Shown here one piece after another: positions 49,342 through 60,596 of a stretch of DNA of 64,000 bases. The notes under the pieces are model-generated. The model was not told the DNA's origin. It ran no database searches and saw only the letters and a program-made list of their open reading frames with translations. Origin of the DNA: Sipunculus nudus (lineage: Eukaryota > Annelida > Sipuncula > Golfingiida > Sipunculidae); contig CM049319.1 of the NCBI GenBank assembly GCA_026874595.1, forward strand, positions 64,658,417-64,722,416, written 5' to 3'. Position 1 is the first letter of the stretch. Each line of letters starts with the position of its first letter. The position numbers were made by a program, and so were the translations under genes.

Positions 49342-50265
49342 TTTTCTCAGAAAATACAGTTCAAGGACTTGCCTGTGAACATAGAAAATTTCATGTTAAA
49401 TATAAATTTTCATGACAAATACACTTGTACAGACTTTTCTTCCCAATACCTGCAGATATTGGCCTGATTGGCCTGATTTCATGACAAATACACTTGTACA
49501 GACTTTTCTTCCCAATACCTGCAGATATTGGCCTGATTTTTGGTGTGTGGGCAGATAATGACCAGTTACAGATCGAGTTCACGTTTTGTCCCAGTTGACC
49601 TACTTTTGACCGTTTGACGGTGCTCTAACATAGAAAATTTCATAAAAAAGTGCACATGTATGGACTTTTTTTTGCAGTGCCTGCAGATATTGGCCTGATT
49701 TTTGGTGTGTAGGCAGATAATGACCAGTCACAGATGGAGTTCTTGTTTTGTCCCAGTTGACCTACTTTTGACCATTTGACTGCTCCTGAACTTAGAAAGT
49801 TTCATGAAAAATAGAAATTTTCATAACAAATGCATATGTACTGACTTTTTTTCCTCAATGCCTGCAGATACCACCCTGATTTTATATGTGTAGGCAGATA
49901 ATGACAGTTACAGATCGAGTTCACGTTTCGTCCCGGTTGACCTTCTTTTGATTGTTTTACGGCTCCTAAACATAGAAAATTTCATGAAAGACAGAAATTT
50001 TTATTGAAAATGCACATGTATGGACTTCTTTTCACAATGCCTGCATATACTAGCATGATTTTTGGTGTGTTGCTTGATAATGACCCGTTACAGATCGAGT
50101 TTGCATTTGGCCCTTGTTGACCTACTTTTGACCATACGACATCTCCTGAACTTAAAAAATTTTTCAAAATTTTACAAATGTTTCTAATTTGCCCCAGGCG
50201 GGGGCATTCGTGTCGTTCCGACACATCTAGTTTTCTCAGAAAATACAGTTCAAGGACTTGCCTGT
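48488..50265. repeat. 889-bp tandem segmental duplication, two copies
   Basis: 48488-49376 and 49377-50265 appear identical over their whole length wherever compared; the predicted peptides on the minus strand are the same in both. Each unit holds the 3' half of the pearl element, its CTAG end and about 35 bases of flanking DNA. The junction has GAAC at both breakpoints. Since flanking DNA is included, this is a duplication after insertion, not element activity, or it is an assembly error. Confidence 0.9.
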
Positions 50266-53200
50266 GAACCAAAATCGTGGACAAAAATGCATTTCTTGAT
50301 ATTGTGATAATAGGAAAGTTGAAGGTACCATTACCTTAGATGTCAGATATCATGACAATACCTGATACTGGTAACTGTCCCAACCCTCATTGTCATTGCT
50401 TTCAATAGGCCAAACTTTTGGAAAGACCAGCTTCTGTTGGTCTAGGGGTAGACTGAAGAGCAGAAAGTCAGGAGATTTTGGGTTTCAATCTCTTTTGAGG
50501 ATGGAGAGACTCCAATGGGATTTTTGAAGGTTTGAGGGGTCCTTTCACAAATAAAATGTTTATTTAATTATAATGGGTGGAATGAACCGAATAATTTTGC
50601 TTGATCTCAAAGGTGTATATCCTGCAAGAACTGCATATGGTCATAAGAAATACAATTCTTAGTTAATCCCTTGATCCATTTATTAAAATAAGCAAGTAAG
50701 CTGTGATCCCACAGGACAGGGGTTTTTAGAATCAATGAGGGCTGGATGCTGTGGGTTTGAAACTTGGAGTTAGATGCACAATGTGTTACCATGCTCTCAT
50801 AGGTCAGGGTTGTAATACTTTAAATATTTTCACCTTTCCAAGGGAAAGGCATCAATACAGAATTGCCCTTCCACAGAAAAAAAATTGCCTTACCGCTAAA
50901 GATGCATCCTATCATCATATCAAAGTTTCAGACTTTGCTCATTGTAAACCTGATTCTGCCAACATACATGCACACTTGCATGCATAAAGATCAATGTTTT
51001 CAATAGTAAACACTATTATATCAGACACATGATTGTGCAGTGAAATAAAAAAAACAGGACAATATAGGAGATAAGGACCAGAACATATAAGAAATTATAC
51101 ACCATTTTCATAAGAAAATATAGGGGCTCAGTGGAACACCAACTCTAAAATATTTCATTTTTGTGTCATGTTTGTTACAGCTTATCTAGCTACTAGCAGG
51201 GAAAAAATCTAGGTGTTCACCTTTCCAATGGATTGGTACAAAATGAAAAATGCCTCTCTGTGCATGTGTTTGCCTGTCAGAGACGGGAGGAAAGGTGTCA
51301 GTTTGACCTCTGATTTATACATTATAGTTGGTTATGACCAAGGAGTCCTGCCCAGGTGGTCTTTTGTTATGCCACCAAGGGTAATTTGATTCTGTATATT
51401 GATTGTATTGTTCTTAAAGTGCTTCATGACTTCCCTGGTTTCTTGATTAATATGAAAGGAACAACTCATTCCACAGTCATGAATAATTGATACATTTCTT
51501 GTATCAGATGTTCATTAGAAATCAATAGAGAGTTTGTATACATGAGCAGCAAGAAACTGCCCTGCCAAGCATTTGGTTTGTCCGGTTAAGAGTGTACTAT
51601 ACATGTACTGACTGACTGAAGACATAAGTGCCCTCCAAGCACTGCAGTTGTCTGGCTCTTTCATCCTTGCCCTGGATGCTCCAAAGGTGTGAATTTTGTA
51701 AGAGCCTTTTAGACGAAAATGCCGTTCAGCCAAGCAGAGAGTTGGTCAAGCCACCAGCATGACCAAGAGATTTTTAAGAGTTGTTGGAGGTGTTGAGATC
51801 ACTCCAGTCCCACACCCACATCTTAGTATCATCATCAGCACTATACTTTACACCCAGAGATTGTATTTCATGGTTTGGCTTTAAAGAGTTTATGTGTTTA
51901 CAGGTAGAGAACAGTGTAGAAAGTAAAAGAGTTAATATCATGAAAGTGAAATTTGAAAGTGAAATTTTTGTATTATTAGCAGTGTTGTAACCCTTGTCAT
52001 ACATAAATATTCATATAAGTGAAGGGTATTGAGAGCGTTCAGTTCTCGAAGTATTCAGGATTCTCAGAACTAAGGAATAATATTTGAATGTGAATAAAAG
52101 GTTTATTTGGGTTAAAACAAAAAGTGGTCCAATGATTGCTTACTTTCAGTTTTAATTTCCTGTGCGTCTCTGTTCTGGATCTATTAATTTCTATATCCTA
52201 TCTGTCTCTAGACAAAAATAAAAAAAAGGAAATAATCGCAAAATCCCTCGAGAATAAGATTTTGGTAAATAAATGTCTGCATTAACCCCCTCCCCCTGGA
52301 AAAGGAAATTTATAGTTAATGAGTAACAGGGCTTCACCTTGCTATCAGTGTTTGTGACTGAGCATTGGATGGAACAAGTCAGCTGGGTCTGTACTGTCCA
52401 AACTTTGCAGGCCCAGTTCAAATGTTACAGGCCCAATTAACATTTTGGTAAAGAATATTTAGGTGATCTAAATACACTTATTAACTCAAAACTTAAATTA
52501 TGATGATCTCTGTGTACATTTCAGGGAACATACTAAAAAGAATATTAGAATATTACTAATATCTTTAAGAAAAATCATATTGTGATTATTGATAGGGTAC
52601 AAACATAGAGGATCTTATGTTAGAAAAGGTGAATTAAAATATTTTTGTTTCTAACCATTAGAAACAGCACTTTACAGTGTGGATGATATCCCCGAATTCT
52701 GGCCATATTCTTTCAGCATAACAGGCTGTTACGCCGTTAAGTGTTAATATTAAGCATGTCACTGTGTGTCGGATGAAGAATACATGTCAATTAACAGTCA
52801 AAGTTTAAATCCCACAAAATTCCCGGAGCTCTTGATTGTTTTGACACATTTTTCCGCACCCCAGCAGTAGACATCAACCTGCATAAATATTATTGTCATG
52901 AGATGATTGGTGCATTTCTATGACCCAGTAAAACAAGTGCTCGCTTGCATAAGCTTGGTTGATATTTGCCCCATCTTGTCTCCGTTTGAGCGGCGCAAAT
53001 TTCAGACTTGTTGTCATCACTGTTCTAGACACGGCAACAAGCCCTAAAATCACGCCAGCCTGGCTATTTATAGGTTTGGTTAACGTTTGCTTATTTAGCT
53101 AAAATGGTTGCTTAGGAATACTAGGGTATAGGCCAATAGTGCTAGATGCAGTTTCCATTTTCTCACTAAAATAAATGAAATGGTGCCATATCATCAACAA

Positions 53201-53984
53201 CACCAGCAGTTTAACAAGGCCTATTTTACTTATGCAAAGTACACATGGCTTCATTGTTACATCTTCTGTAGGTTACCCCTGCAGTTATAAGGGTTTGGGT
53301 TCCTTGATAGTTTGAGAAAACTCCTTAAGAACATATGTTATTTCAAAAGCTGAGGGATTGTTAAATAATTCAAATAAACATTGTTGAAGCAGTTAGAGAA
53401 CAATGGCCTGGTCAGATGAAAAAAGTAGGCCAAAATGATTGAATTTTTGCAGAAGAAGTATTGCAGAATTTTAATCAAACGATAATCATGTTAGGCAGAG
53501 TATAGGCAGAGGATTCATAACTACCACTCAGGGCACCTTTGAAACTTTCTAGGACTTTCCGATTTCCCAAAAAGGCAGTGAATGAAGTGGATAAACAACA
53601 CGGCATGAAATGATAAAAATAGAGCAGGTATTTTGCAATAAAAATCTAGCAAGTCCACCAGGGTCTGATATGCTCTAGAGTTGCCGGCCCCAAGCAATTT
53701 TAACCAGCCACAGGCCTGCAATTGCAAACGCTGCTTGCAATTACTGATGTTTTATGGATCTTCCATGGATGGCCAAAAATGTACTCCAGTGACACCATGC
53801 AGTCACCATTGGGTATTTTTCATTTCAATCATAAAAATTTGTATTATCAGGGAATATATGAAGCAAATTAAGGCATGACAAGGATGCAGTTGATTACATC
53901 AAATTAATTTAAATTTCCAGGTCTTTTCAAGGTATATAATTTGTTGGTTTATATTTATTACAAAATTTAAAAATATGTCAAAAA
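50266..53984. other. Long non-coding stretch, few recognisable features
   Basis: No gene is recognised. A frame on the minus strand at 51774-52004 and the next at 51515-51733 are of more protein-like composition than average (WVWDWSDLN; TFGASRARMKEPDN), but neither has clear splice sites or a known match. No other repeat ends were seen. Confidence 0.4.
50428..50502 (+). repeat. Possible tRNA-derived SINE head
   Basis: TTGGTCTAGGGGTAGAC resembles a tRNA A box, with a D-arm-like hairpin GTCT/AGAC, and GGGTTTCAATCTC about 30 bases on resembles a B box. The spacing fits RNA polymerase III internal promoters of tRNA-derived SINEs. No full cloverleaf forms, and no tail or target duplication was defined. 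Confidence 0.35.
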
Positions 53985-54300
53985 TTTAAAATATTACTCA
54001 GACAAGTGCTCATAAAAGATGTCAATATGTTTGACTAATGACATTAAGACTCATAGCTGTATCAGCTATTACATGATGCTTGGTATTTGGTAAATAATCA
54101 AAATTTATAGTACTGATTCCTTTATTTTAGTCAATAAAATTAAACATTCCCAACTCCAGTTTGCCCCATGTATAATATATTGGGTGTTTTGATCCTTGGG
54201 TTATTTTAACACATGTATTAGTTTCAAAGCTGAGATAACTTTTCATTTTTTTCTGATACATTTAAAAAAAATAAAAATATACACATGTGATAAAAAATCA
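53985..54300 (+). repeat. Internal fragment of family A
   Basis: Matches 44750-45010 of the long family A copy (shared AAATTAAACATTCCCAACTC and ATTGGGTGTTTTGATCCTTG). Both family ends are missing. The right end is cut by the MITE at 54301. Confidence 0.75.
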
Positions 54301-54932
54301 GGGCCCAGTTTCACTGGGAATGGGTATGGCTTAAGTCAAATTTTACCGAAAGGCCTCCCAAGTCGGCTTACGTAAGCCCGCGAGATAAGTGAGTTTCACT
54401 TAGCGCGATTTAGTTAATTCAGTCTGAACCTTGGAAATCCCCTTTTCAACGCCACCTATTGATGAAATAATGAATTAAAAAAACGTCCGAAATGGGAACG
54501 CAAACACTTCACGGAATATAGTGACATGGAATTTTAATTAACTCTGTGTTATTCCAGGGAACTTTTTAAATGAATAGTTTGAAAAACGGTCTGGACATTG
54601 TGGTATTGCTGTACTTGACTGTACAATACGAACAACAACCCCCATAATCTATTCTTTGGTTTACTGACACCTTTCAGGTGGCATGACGTTATTGTCACCT
54701 GTGAAGTACGGTACCACGCTCGACAGATGGCCGTATGGTCACATGCAATGAGTGCAAGTGATATAATGTGCTATACACCAATAAAACACAGAGTTAAGCC
54801 TCCTCGGTGCAGGCTTAGCATTTCAGCCCGCCAGGTGACACAAGTCACAAACGTTATTTTTAATGAAACTCACTTAAAGCTCGACAAAAACGCAGAATAA
54901 CAGGCTTAGGTCGCTTTAATGAAACTGGGCCC
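54301..54932. mobile_element. 632-bp MITE with GGGCCCAGTTTCA ends
   Basis: It begins GGGCCCAGTTTCACTGGGAA and ends TTTAATGAAACTGGGCCC, an inverted repeat of 13 bp at the ends. Further inverted words (GTGAGTTTCACTTA inside the left part, TGAAACTCACTTA inside the right part) extend the symmetry. No transposase. The target duplication is not clear. Confidence 0.82.
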
Positions 54933-56389
54933 AGATCTTAGACAAGCTCTCATTATGATGTCTATAATGTTAATAATTGTCATAAGTGTCTTGCTATGTT
55001 TAGTGTGTGTCAGTGATGTGACAGTATTAAAAGGTGAACATAATAGTTTTTTTTTATAAATTGTAGACATGAAACAGAGTACTAATGATCATTATTTGAA
55101 TGTGTGAAATTTGTTAATCCTTGATTCCCAACAGTTTCATTTGACTAAAACTGCATAAATATGAGACATGAGGGAATAATTGTATTTGAATATGAATACA
55201 CATTTTCAATAGTTCCATCATGACAATGAATACTTATACAGGTAAAAAGAAAGTATTTGAATGCAAGTGCAAACACTTTCAGAATGTATTCATGCATTCA
55301 GTGCATTGATGAATACATTTATAATATTATTTTAATAATCATTTATATCAATTATACTATTTTGATATTAAAAATCTTTTCAGATGATTCTATTAGTATT
55401 TTTCAATTAAAATTATATTTTGCCCAATTATTGCAGTTTATTTTAAATAAAAAGTATAAATCTCGTATCATTTGTGCTAGTGCTACTCTTGGGTATAGGT
55501 AACCAGTGATTATTTAATAACAGTTAAATCCTTTGCAAAAAGCATGATAATTAACGTGACTTGTAATGGACATTTCTTTTTCAAATATTTCTGCTGAAAT
55601 GCATAAAGGTTATTAGGCTAAGTCAAAACCTGTGTAACATTAGCACTCCTTTTCTAAATGTAAATAATGTAAATAACATTAGCCCTCTTCCCTCTCCAAG
55701 GATTTTATCAAAATCCTTTCATAACTTGAGTTAAACACTTCCATCCTCAGCTAACAGCAGAGCCCTGTTACCCTTGGGTCCCTTGTTTCATTCAGCCCCT
55801 GCTTGTACCTTCAGATTAAAATATTCGTTTTAAAATAATTGTCCTCATTTACAAGACTCATATATATCCGTGGATCATGGCATCCTTAACAAGAGACTAT
55901 TGTTTACCCTTCTTGGATATGAAGTACCGGTAATGTGTGGCATAACGGGGAAAGACGTGCATGAGGAGAATACAAGCCTCATTGTAAACAAGTAAATAAG
56001 GTCAGGCAGCTCTTTATCATTGGTCCTGTAACTATGGGTGCCTCTTTTGTGTAATGTCTGTTATGATGTCATTACTGTTCCCTCCCATGCCCATTTCATA
56101 GATTGGTGGTCAGATGTTGCTAAAGAATAGACTAGTTTCTCAGAAAATGGTTTTAATTTGCTTACAGGAAAACTACAGGAAGGCTTTTTTTCCAAAATAC
56201 AGTGTAATTAATTATGCATTTTCCTCTTTCTGCCTATAAATAATGACAAAAAATATTATAAAAAAATTACAGTAATCATGAAATCATTATATGGTGATAG
56301 TATGACTTATTTTACAGTTATATCTGTCATATATGTAGATTTCTAATGTCAGGGTTAACAGTACCATCTGGTAAATTATTTATAACGAT
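54933..56389. other. Non-coding stretch with a family A 3' end and a segment repeated at 59.1 kb
   Basis: 55735-55790 holds a degraded family A terminus (CTCAGCTAACAGCAGAGCCCTG, then CCTTGGGTCCCTTGTT). 55930-56140 is a diverged direct repeat of 59120-59315 (shared GAGGAGAAT, CTATGGGTGC/ATATGGGTGC, TCTTTTGTG, CTGTTCCCT). No gene is recognised. Confidence 0.5.
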
Positions 56390-58642
56390 TATATCACATG
56401 GTCTTTTGGTGAGTGTGTCTGGCAGGTTAATACTTGTTAATACATCTGTTACTATATAAATTTCATAAAGAAACTAGAAACAAGATAAAATATTAAAAGT
56501 TATAGGACCTTGGTTATGCCATGTTGGTACGACTTTGGAATCCAGGCTACATGATTACATTACTGTGAAGTAGGAATTGTTTAAATATACCAGTCTATTT
56601 TATATCGAAAATATAACCACAATTCATGCCTCCTCATTCATATTTTCTACTATTCTGCATGCACTTGCCTTCACTGTCTACATCTATAGCACGGCCAGGT
56701 TATTCACCTGTGTTCACGGCTCCTGACATTCCTCAATTTTACCTCCTACAAACACATTCAGTAAGATCCATAACAAATTTTTTGGTCTCACTGTCATAAA
56801 GGACTCTTCAGCAGTTATATCCACTACATGTCATGTTTTTTTTTCTATGTATTTACGCTTATTTACCTCATGAGGCGTTTACAACTCCTTTGGTTTTCCT
56901 CTCACTGCCCTCGCTGCCATGTGCACAAACATTCATGACGTCATACACACCTCAGGTTTCGGGGGTGGATTTACTCTGTAACTGGTGGGGTGTACCATTC
57001 ATATTAGTTCTATTAGCGGGGGTGTGGGGGCGGCAGCCCCCAATAACTCACGTATTTTCTGTATTTTTTTTTCTTTTTATTATACATTTTTATCCATCTG
57101 TCTCTTCATTATATTGGTACACGTTATATTTTCATACTATGTGATTTGACTTTGTCATTGATGGTACTCTTATATATAAAGTTATTTTAGACAGGGTGTG
57201 AGGGCAGCAGCCCCCAATAGCTCACATATTTTCTGTATTTTTTTCACATTCATATACATTTTTTTCCAAGTGTCTCACCATTTTATTGGTACACATTTAT
57301 TTTATACTATGTGGTTTCACTTTGGCATTGCTGCATCTGCTATAAGGCCTATATATATAATTCTATTAGCGAGGGTATGGGGGCGGCAGCCCCCAATATC
57401 TCACATATTTTCTGTATACATATTTTTTTCATATACATTTTTTATCCCTCTGTCTCTTCATCATATTGGTACACGTTATATTTTTATACTAGGTGCATCT
57501 CCTTTATATATACTTATTTTAGCGGGTGTGTGCGCCCGCCAGCCCCCAGTGCCAATTATTCTCTGTTTATTTTTTTTAAGTAACACTTTCCCTTTTCTTT
57601 TACCTTCACGCATTTATGCATGATGTTGTCTCATCTATTCATATATTCAATATCTATTTACACCTGTTTATACCTTATCTCGTCAACATTTTATTGTTAT
57701 ATACATGTATAAAACTCCATGGTTGTACCGTTCCAATAAACTGATTATTATATACATTCTTATATTCTTTCTTTTATTTCTAATTGACACCACTGATGTT
57801 CCGCTTTCACTCCTAGGCGCGGCATGCTAACCCCCGTTTCACCTTTTGCCAGTATACACTATTACATATACACTCAAATAAATAAGCGGGGGTTTGGGGG
57901 CGGCAGCCCCCATATATTTTTTCATGTTTATATTATTTATTAAACATATTATTTATTAAACCTGGGAGCTGTAGTTAGTAGTTGAGAACAGATAGGAGGA
58001 TTAGTTTATAGTACAACATGGTAATATTTCATTGTAACTGTGATGCCTGGTGCTGTCTATGAAGATTGGAATTATACCATTGTAAACAAATATTGTTTAT
58101 CAATTCATACATCTGTAACGCCACGTCACATATGGTGGAGAATGGCACCAAGACTCATTAACACCGACAGGTGTGAATGCTTGTTGAACCCATACCTGGA
58201 GATAATAACTGAGCTGAGACCAACTATACAGTCTGAGCTAATTAACCTGGTGTGTCCATATGTGAACTTAATTGATAATATAGTGCAAGAGCCCAACTAC
58301 AGTGTCAATATTTTGTAATATAACTTTCATTAGGCTGCATGGCCTTGATAATAGACACTAGCTGAGATGCCCTATAAGCCTGGCATGTGAGTGAACTTCT
58401 AAAACTGTGAAAGCTTGATTTCAATTCCTGCTGGCTAGTGTCTAATTTTAATCTATTGTAAAGCCGATCCATAGAAATTATGTTATAAAAATCGTCTACT
58501 CCAATTAAACATGGCATAACCAAGGTCCTATAACTTTTAATATTTTATCTTGTTTCTAGTTTCTTTAGGAAATTTATATAGTAACAGATGTATTAACAAG
58601 TATTTACCTGCCAGACACACTCACCGAAAGACCATGTGATAT
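56390..58642. repeat. Segment bounded by nearly perfect 135-bp inverted repeats
   Basis: 56390-56525 and 58508-58642 are inverted copies with about four differences in 135 bases (start TATATCACATGGTCTTT, inner end TTGGTTATGCCATGTT). The interior has a tandem series at 57000-57560 plus one unit at 57890, and an unrecognised 91-codon frame at 58043-58318. A target duplication was not found next to the ends, so it may be a TIR element with decayed flanks or an inverted duplication. The outer flanks carry the diverged direct repeat at 55930-56140 and 59120-59315. Confidence 0.75.
57014..57570. repeat. ~170-bp tandem units with a GGGGGCGGCAGCCCCC hairpin
   Basis: The word GGGGGCGGCAGCCCCC (or a close variant) recurs at about 57026, 57380 and 57895, with variants near 57200 and 57535. 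Each is preceded by TTAGCGGGGGT-like or GGGTGTG sequence and followed by TCACATATTTTCTGTAT. The word is a short hairpin. ORFs with ...RQPPI(T/S)H... across it are repeat artefacts. Confidence 0.8.
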
Positions 58643-59317
58643 AGCAATCAGCAGGCAGTACTGACACAATGATGTGTGTGCCTACAGTACTTACATAAAA
58701 CTAATCTCAAAATCTTCACAGGGAACAGGGTAACAATCTACATACTTTATCCACTGGAGGGTAACTTGAGCTGAGTTTTATATGCATTGTATGAAAGGTG
58801 TATATGCATGAATGAGAAAGCAGAAAGCAGCACTGTTTAATGAGGAATTTGACCCGACCAAGCCAAGTCATTAACTGTATAGACCGTTCCATCACCCCTG
58901 TCTACCTGGTCATTCACCAGTATTTCCAGATATGACAAACTTGCCAAACAAAATTTGCACCAAATTGCAGAGAGGAAAATGCGTAACTTTTGGTACCTCA
59001 TCTGCTGATGGTATAAATATTATTCACTCGATCTACAGCCCGTTTGACATTGTTTTGTATATTATCCACGGGTCATTTGTTCCCTAACAAGTGACCATGC
59101 ATTATTTATACTTCAGGGTTATGGTCATGATGTAATAATGAATCGTGTGTATGAGGAGAATCTAAACCTTAGGGTTAACAGGAGTAAGGAGCTTTAGATT
59201 ATTGGTCTTGTGAATATGGGTGCTTCTTTTGTGGGTAACATCTATTATGACGTCATCCCTGTTCCCTGCCATGTTCCTTATATATGCGATAAGATGTCAC
59301 TACAGAAAAGAATAGTT
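58643..59317. other. Non-coding stretch, no gene recognised
   Basis: Contains the second copy (59120-59315) of the segment also present at 55930-56140. Nothing else is recognised. Confidence 0.45.
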
Positions 59318-59768
59318 AGGGCCCAGCTCGACAAGCGGTGCCCTATAGGGATCACTGTGTCAGTCCAGCCTTCCGTCCTTTTGTCAATCCTTCCTTCCGT
59401 CAGTGACACTTTCTTTCGCGCTCGATAATTCAACAACAACATACTGCAGCTTTCCCAAAGTCACAGGGATGATTGGTACCTATGAGGGCTCCAGACCTAT
59501 TGAATAACAGACCTGTCCGAATTCCAATATGGCTGCCAGAGCCTGATTACTGATTTTCTTTTAGAGCGCACGATAACTCAACAACACCCTACAGCGCAGC
59601 TTTCCCAAATTCACAGGGATGATTGGTACCTATGAGGGCTCCAGACCTATTGAATAACAGACCTGTCGGAATTCTAATATGGCTGCCTCAGCCTGATCCC
59701 TGATTTTCTTTCAGCGTGGGATAACTCAACAACAACCCACTGCAGCTTTCCAAATTTCACAGGGATCA
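59318..59768 (+). repeat. Third tandem-core repeat (~150-bp units), interrupted
   Basis: Starts near GGGCCCAGCTCGACAAGCGG, then a TTCCGTC-rich part and three units of 147-150 bp, each with TCACAGGGAT (59461, 59611 and about 59757), GATAA(C/T)TCAACAAC and AATATGGCTGCC. The third unit is cut by the family A copy that begins at 59769. Its plan is like pearl-type elements: unique head, GTC-rich stretch, tandem core. Confidence 0.7.
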
Positions 59769-60387
59769 TTAGCTCAGCTGACTATAAGTCATCTGAACTA
59801 TAGTCGTGGTCAATTGTCCGTCATCCGTCCGTCTGTCCGTCCGTCTGTCCCTCTGGATGTCCGTCCGTAAGACTGGCATGTTTCGACACCGTTGGACCTA
59901 CGAATCTGAAATTCGGCATACAGTTAGATGTCCCCAAAATCTCCTACCATGCCAAAAATTGGGTCAATAGGACTACGTTCCTTCAAAATATTAAGGAAAA
60001 ACCTCAATTTTTTATTAGAATTCTATTTTTACACTTCAGGACTACCTAATATCAAAACCACTCATCTGGTTTTCTTCATATTTACCATAAATATTTCTCT
60101 ATATAGTTCGTATGTACATACCAGAAATTAAGTCAGTATTGTTTAATTTAAAAAAGTTATGGGCCCAAACATAATGGACTTTGTAAAAAAATCAGGAAGA
60201 TATTTGGTCACTTAAGACCAAAAGTGTTAAAGGTAGGGACTTTTTTTCAGTAATACAACTTTAATTAATCAAAATTTAATTGTATACCAAAAATTAGATC
60301 AAAATCTGTTAAATTTTTTTAAATATTGGCAAAAATATAAAATTGGTACCTTAAATTTTGCCCAACTTTGGCCACGGCACGTTTTTA
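59769..60387 (+). mobile_element. Family A, outer copy (5' part) of a nested stack
   Basis: Starts TTAGCTCAGCTGACTATAAG and is a close direct repeat of 60501-61125. It breaks off at GGCCACGGCACGTTTTT|, where the pearl element starts; the inner copy continues past the same point with TTTCCTGTAAATACTG. The rest of this copy must lie beyond the window. Confidence 0.82.
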
Positions 60388-60500
60388 ATGCCCCCGCCAC
60401 AAAGTGGCCGGGGCATATAGTTTTACCCATGTCCGTCATTCCGTCATTCTGTCATTCCGTCATTCCGTCATTCCAAAATCAAACAGTTGTACGGACTTTT
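60388..60500 (+). mobile_element. Pearl/DINE-like element, copy 3, left part
   Basis: ATGCCCCCGCCAC-AAA-GTGGC start, GTCATTCC-rich stretch and ACAGTTGTACGGACTTTT, then interrupted by the family A copy at 60501. It resumes at 63732. Confidence 0.85.
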
Positions 60501-60561
60501 TTAGCTCAGCTGACTATAAGTCATCTGAGCTATAGTCGTGGTCCATTGTCCGTCGTCCGTC

Positions 60562-60596
<35 letters not shown>

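Noticed and set aside
48502-50284. Repeated minus-strand ORFs with identical peptides
   Set aside because: They arise from the pearl core and its 889-bp duplication, not from a gene family.
57198-57623. 141-codon ORF with repeated Arg-Gln-Pro-Pro segments
   Set aside because: It follows the ~170-bp tandem units; the same words occur in other frames.
58043-58318. 91-codon plus-strand ORF
   Set aside because: Protein-like composition but no recognisable motif, splice site or homologue; length is possible by chance.
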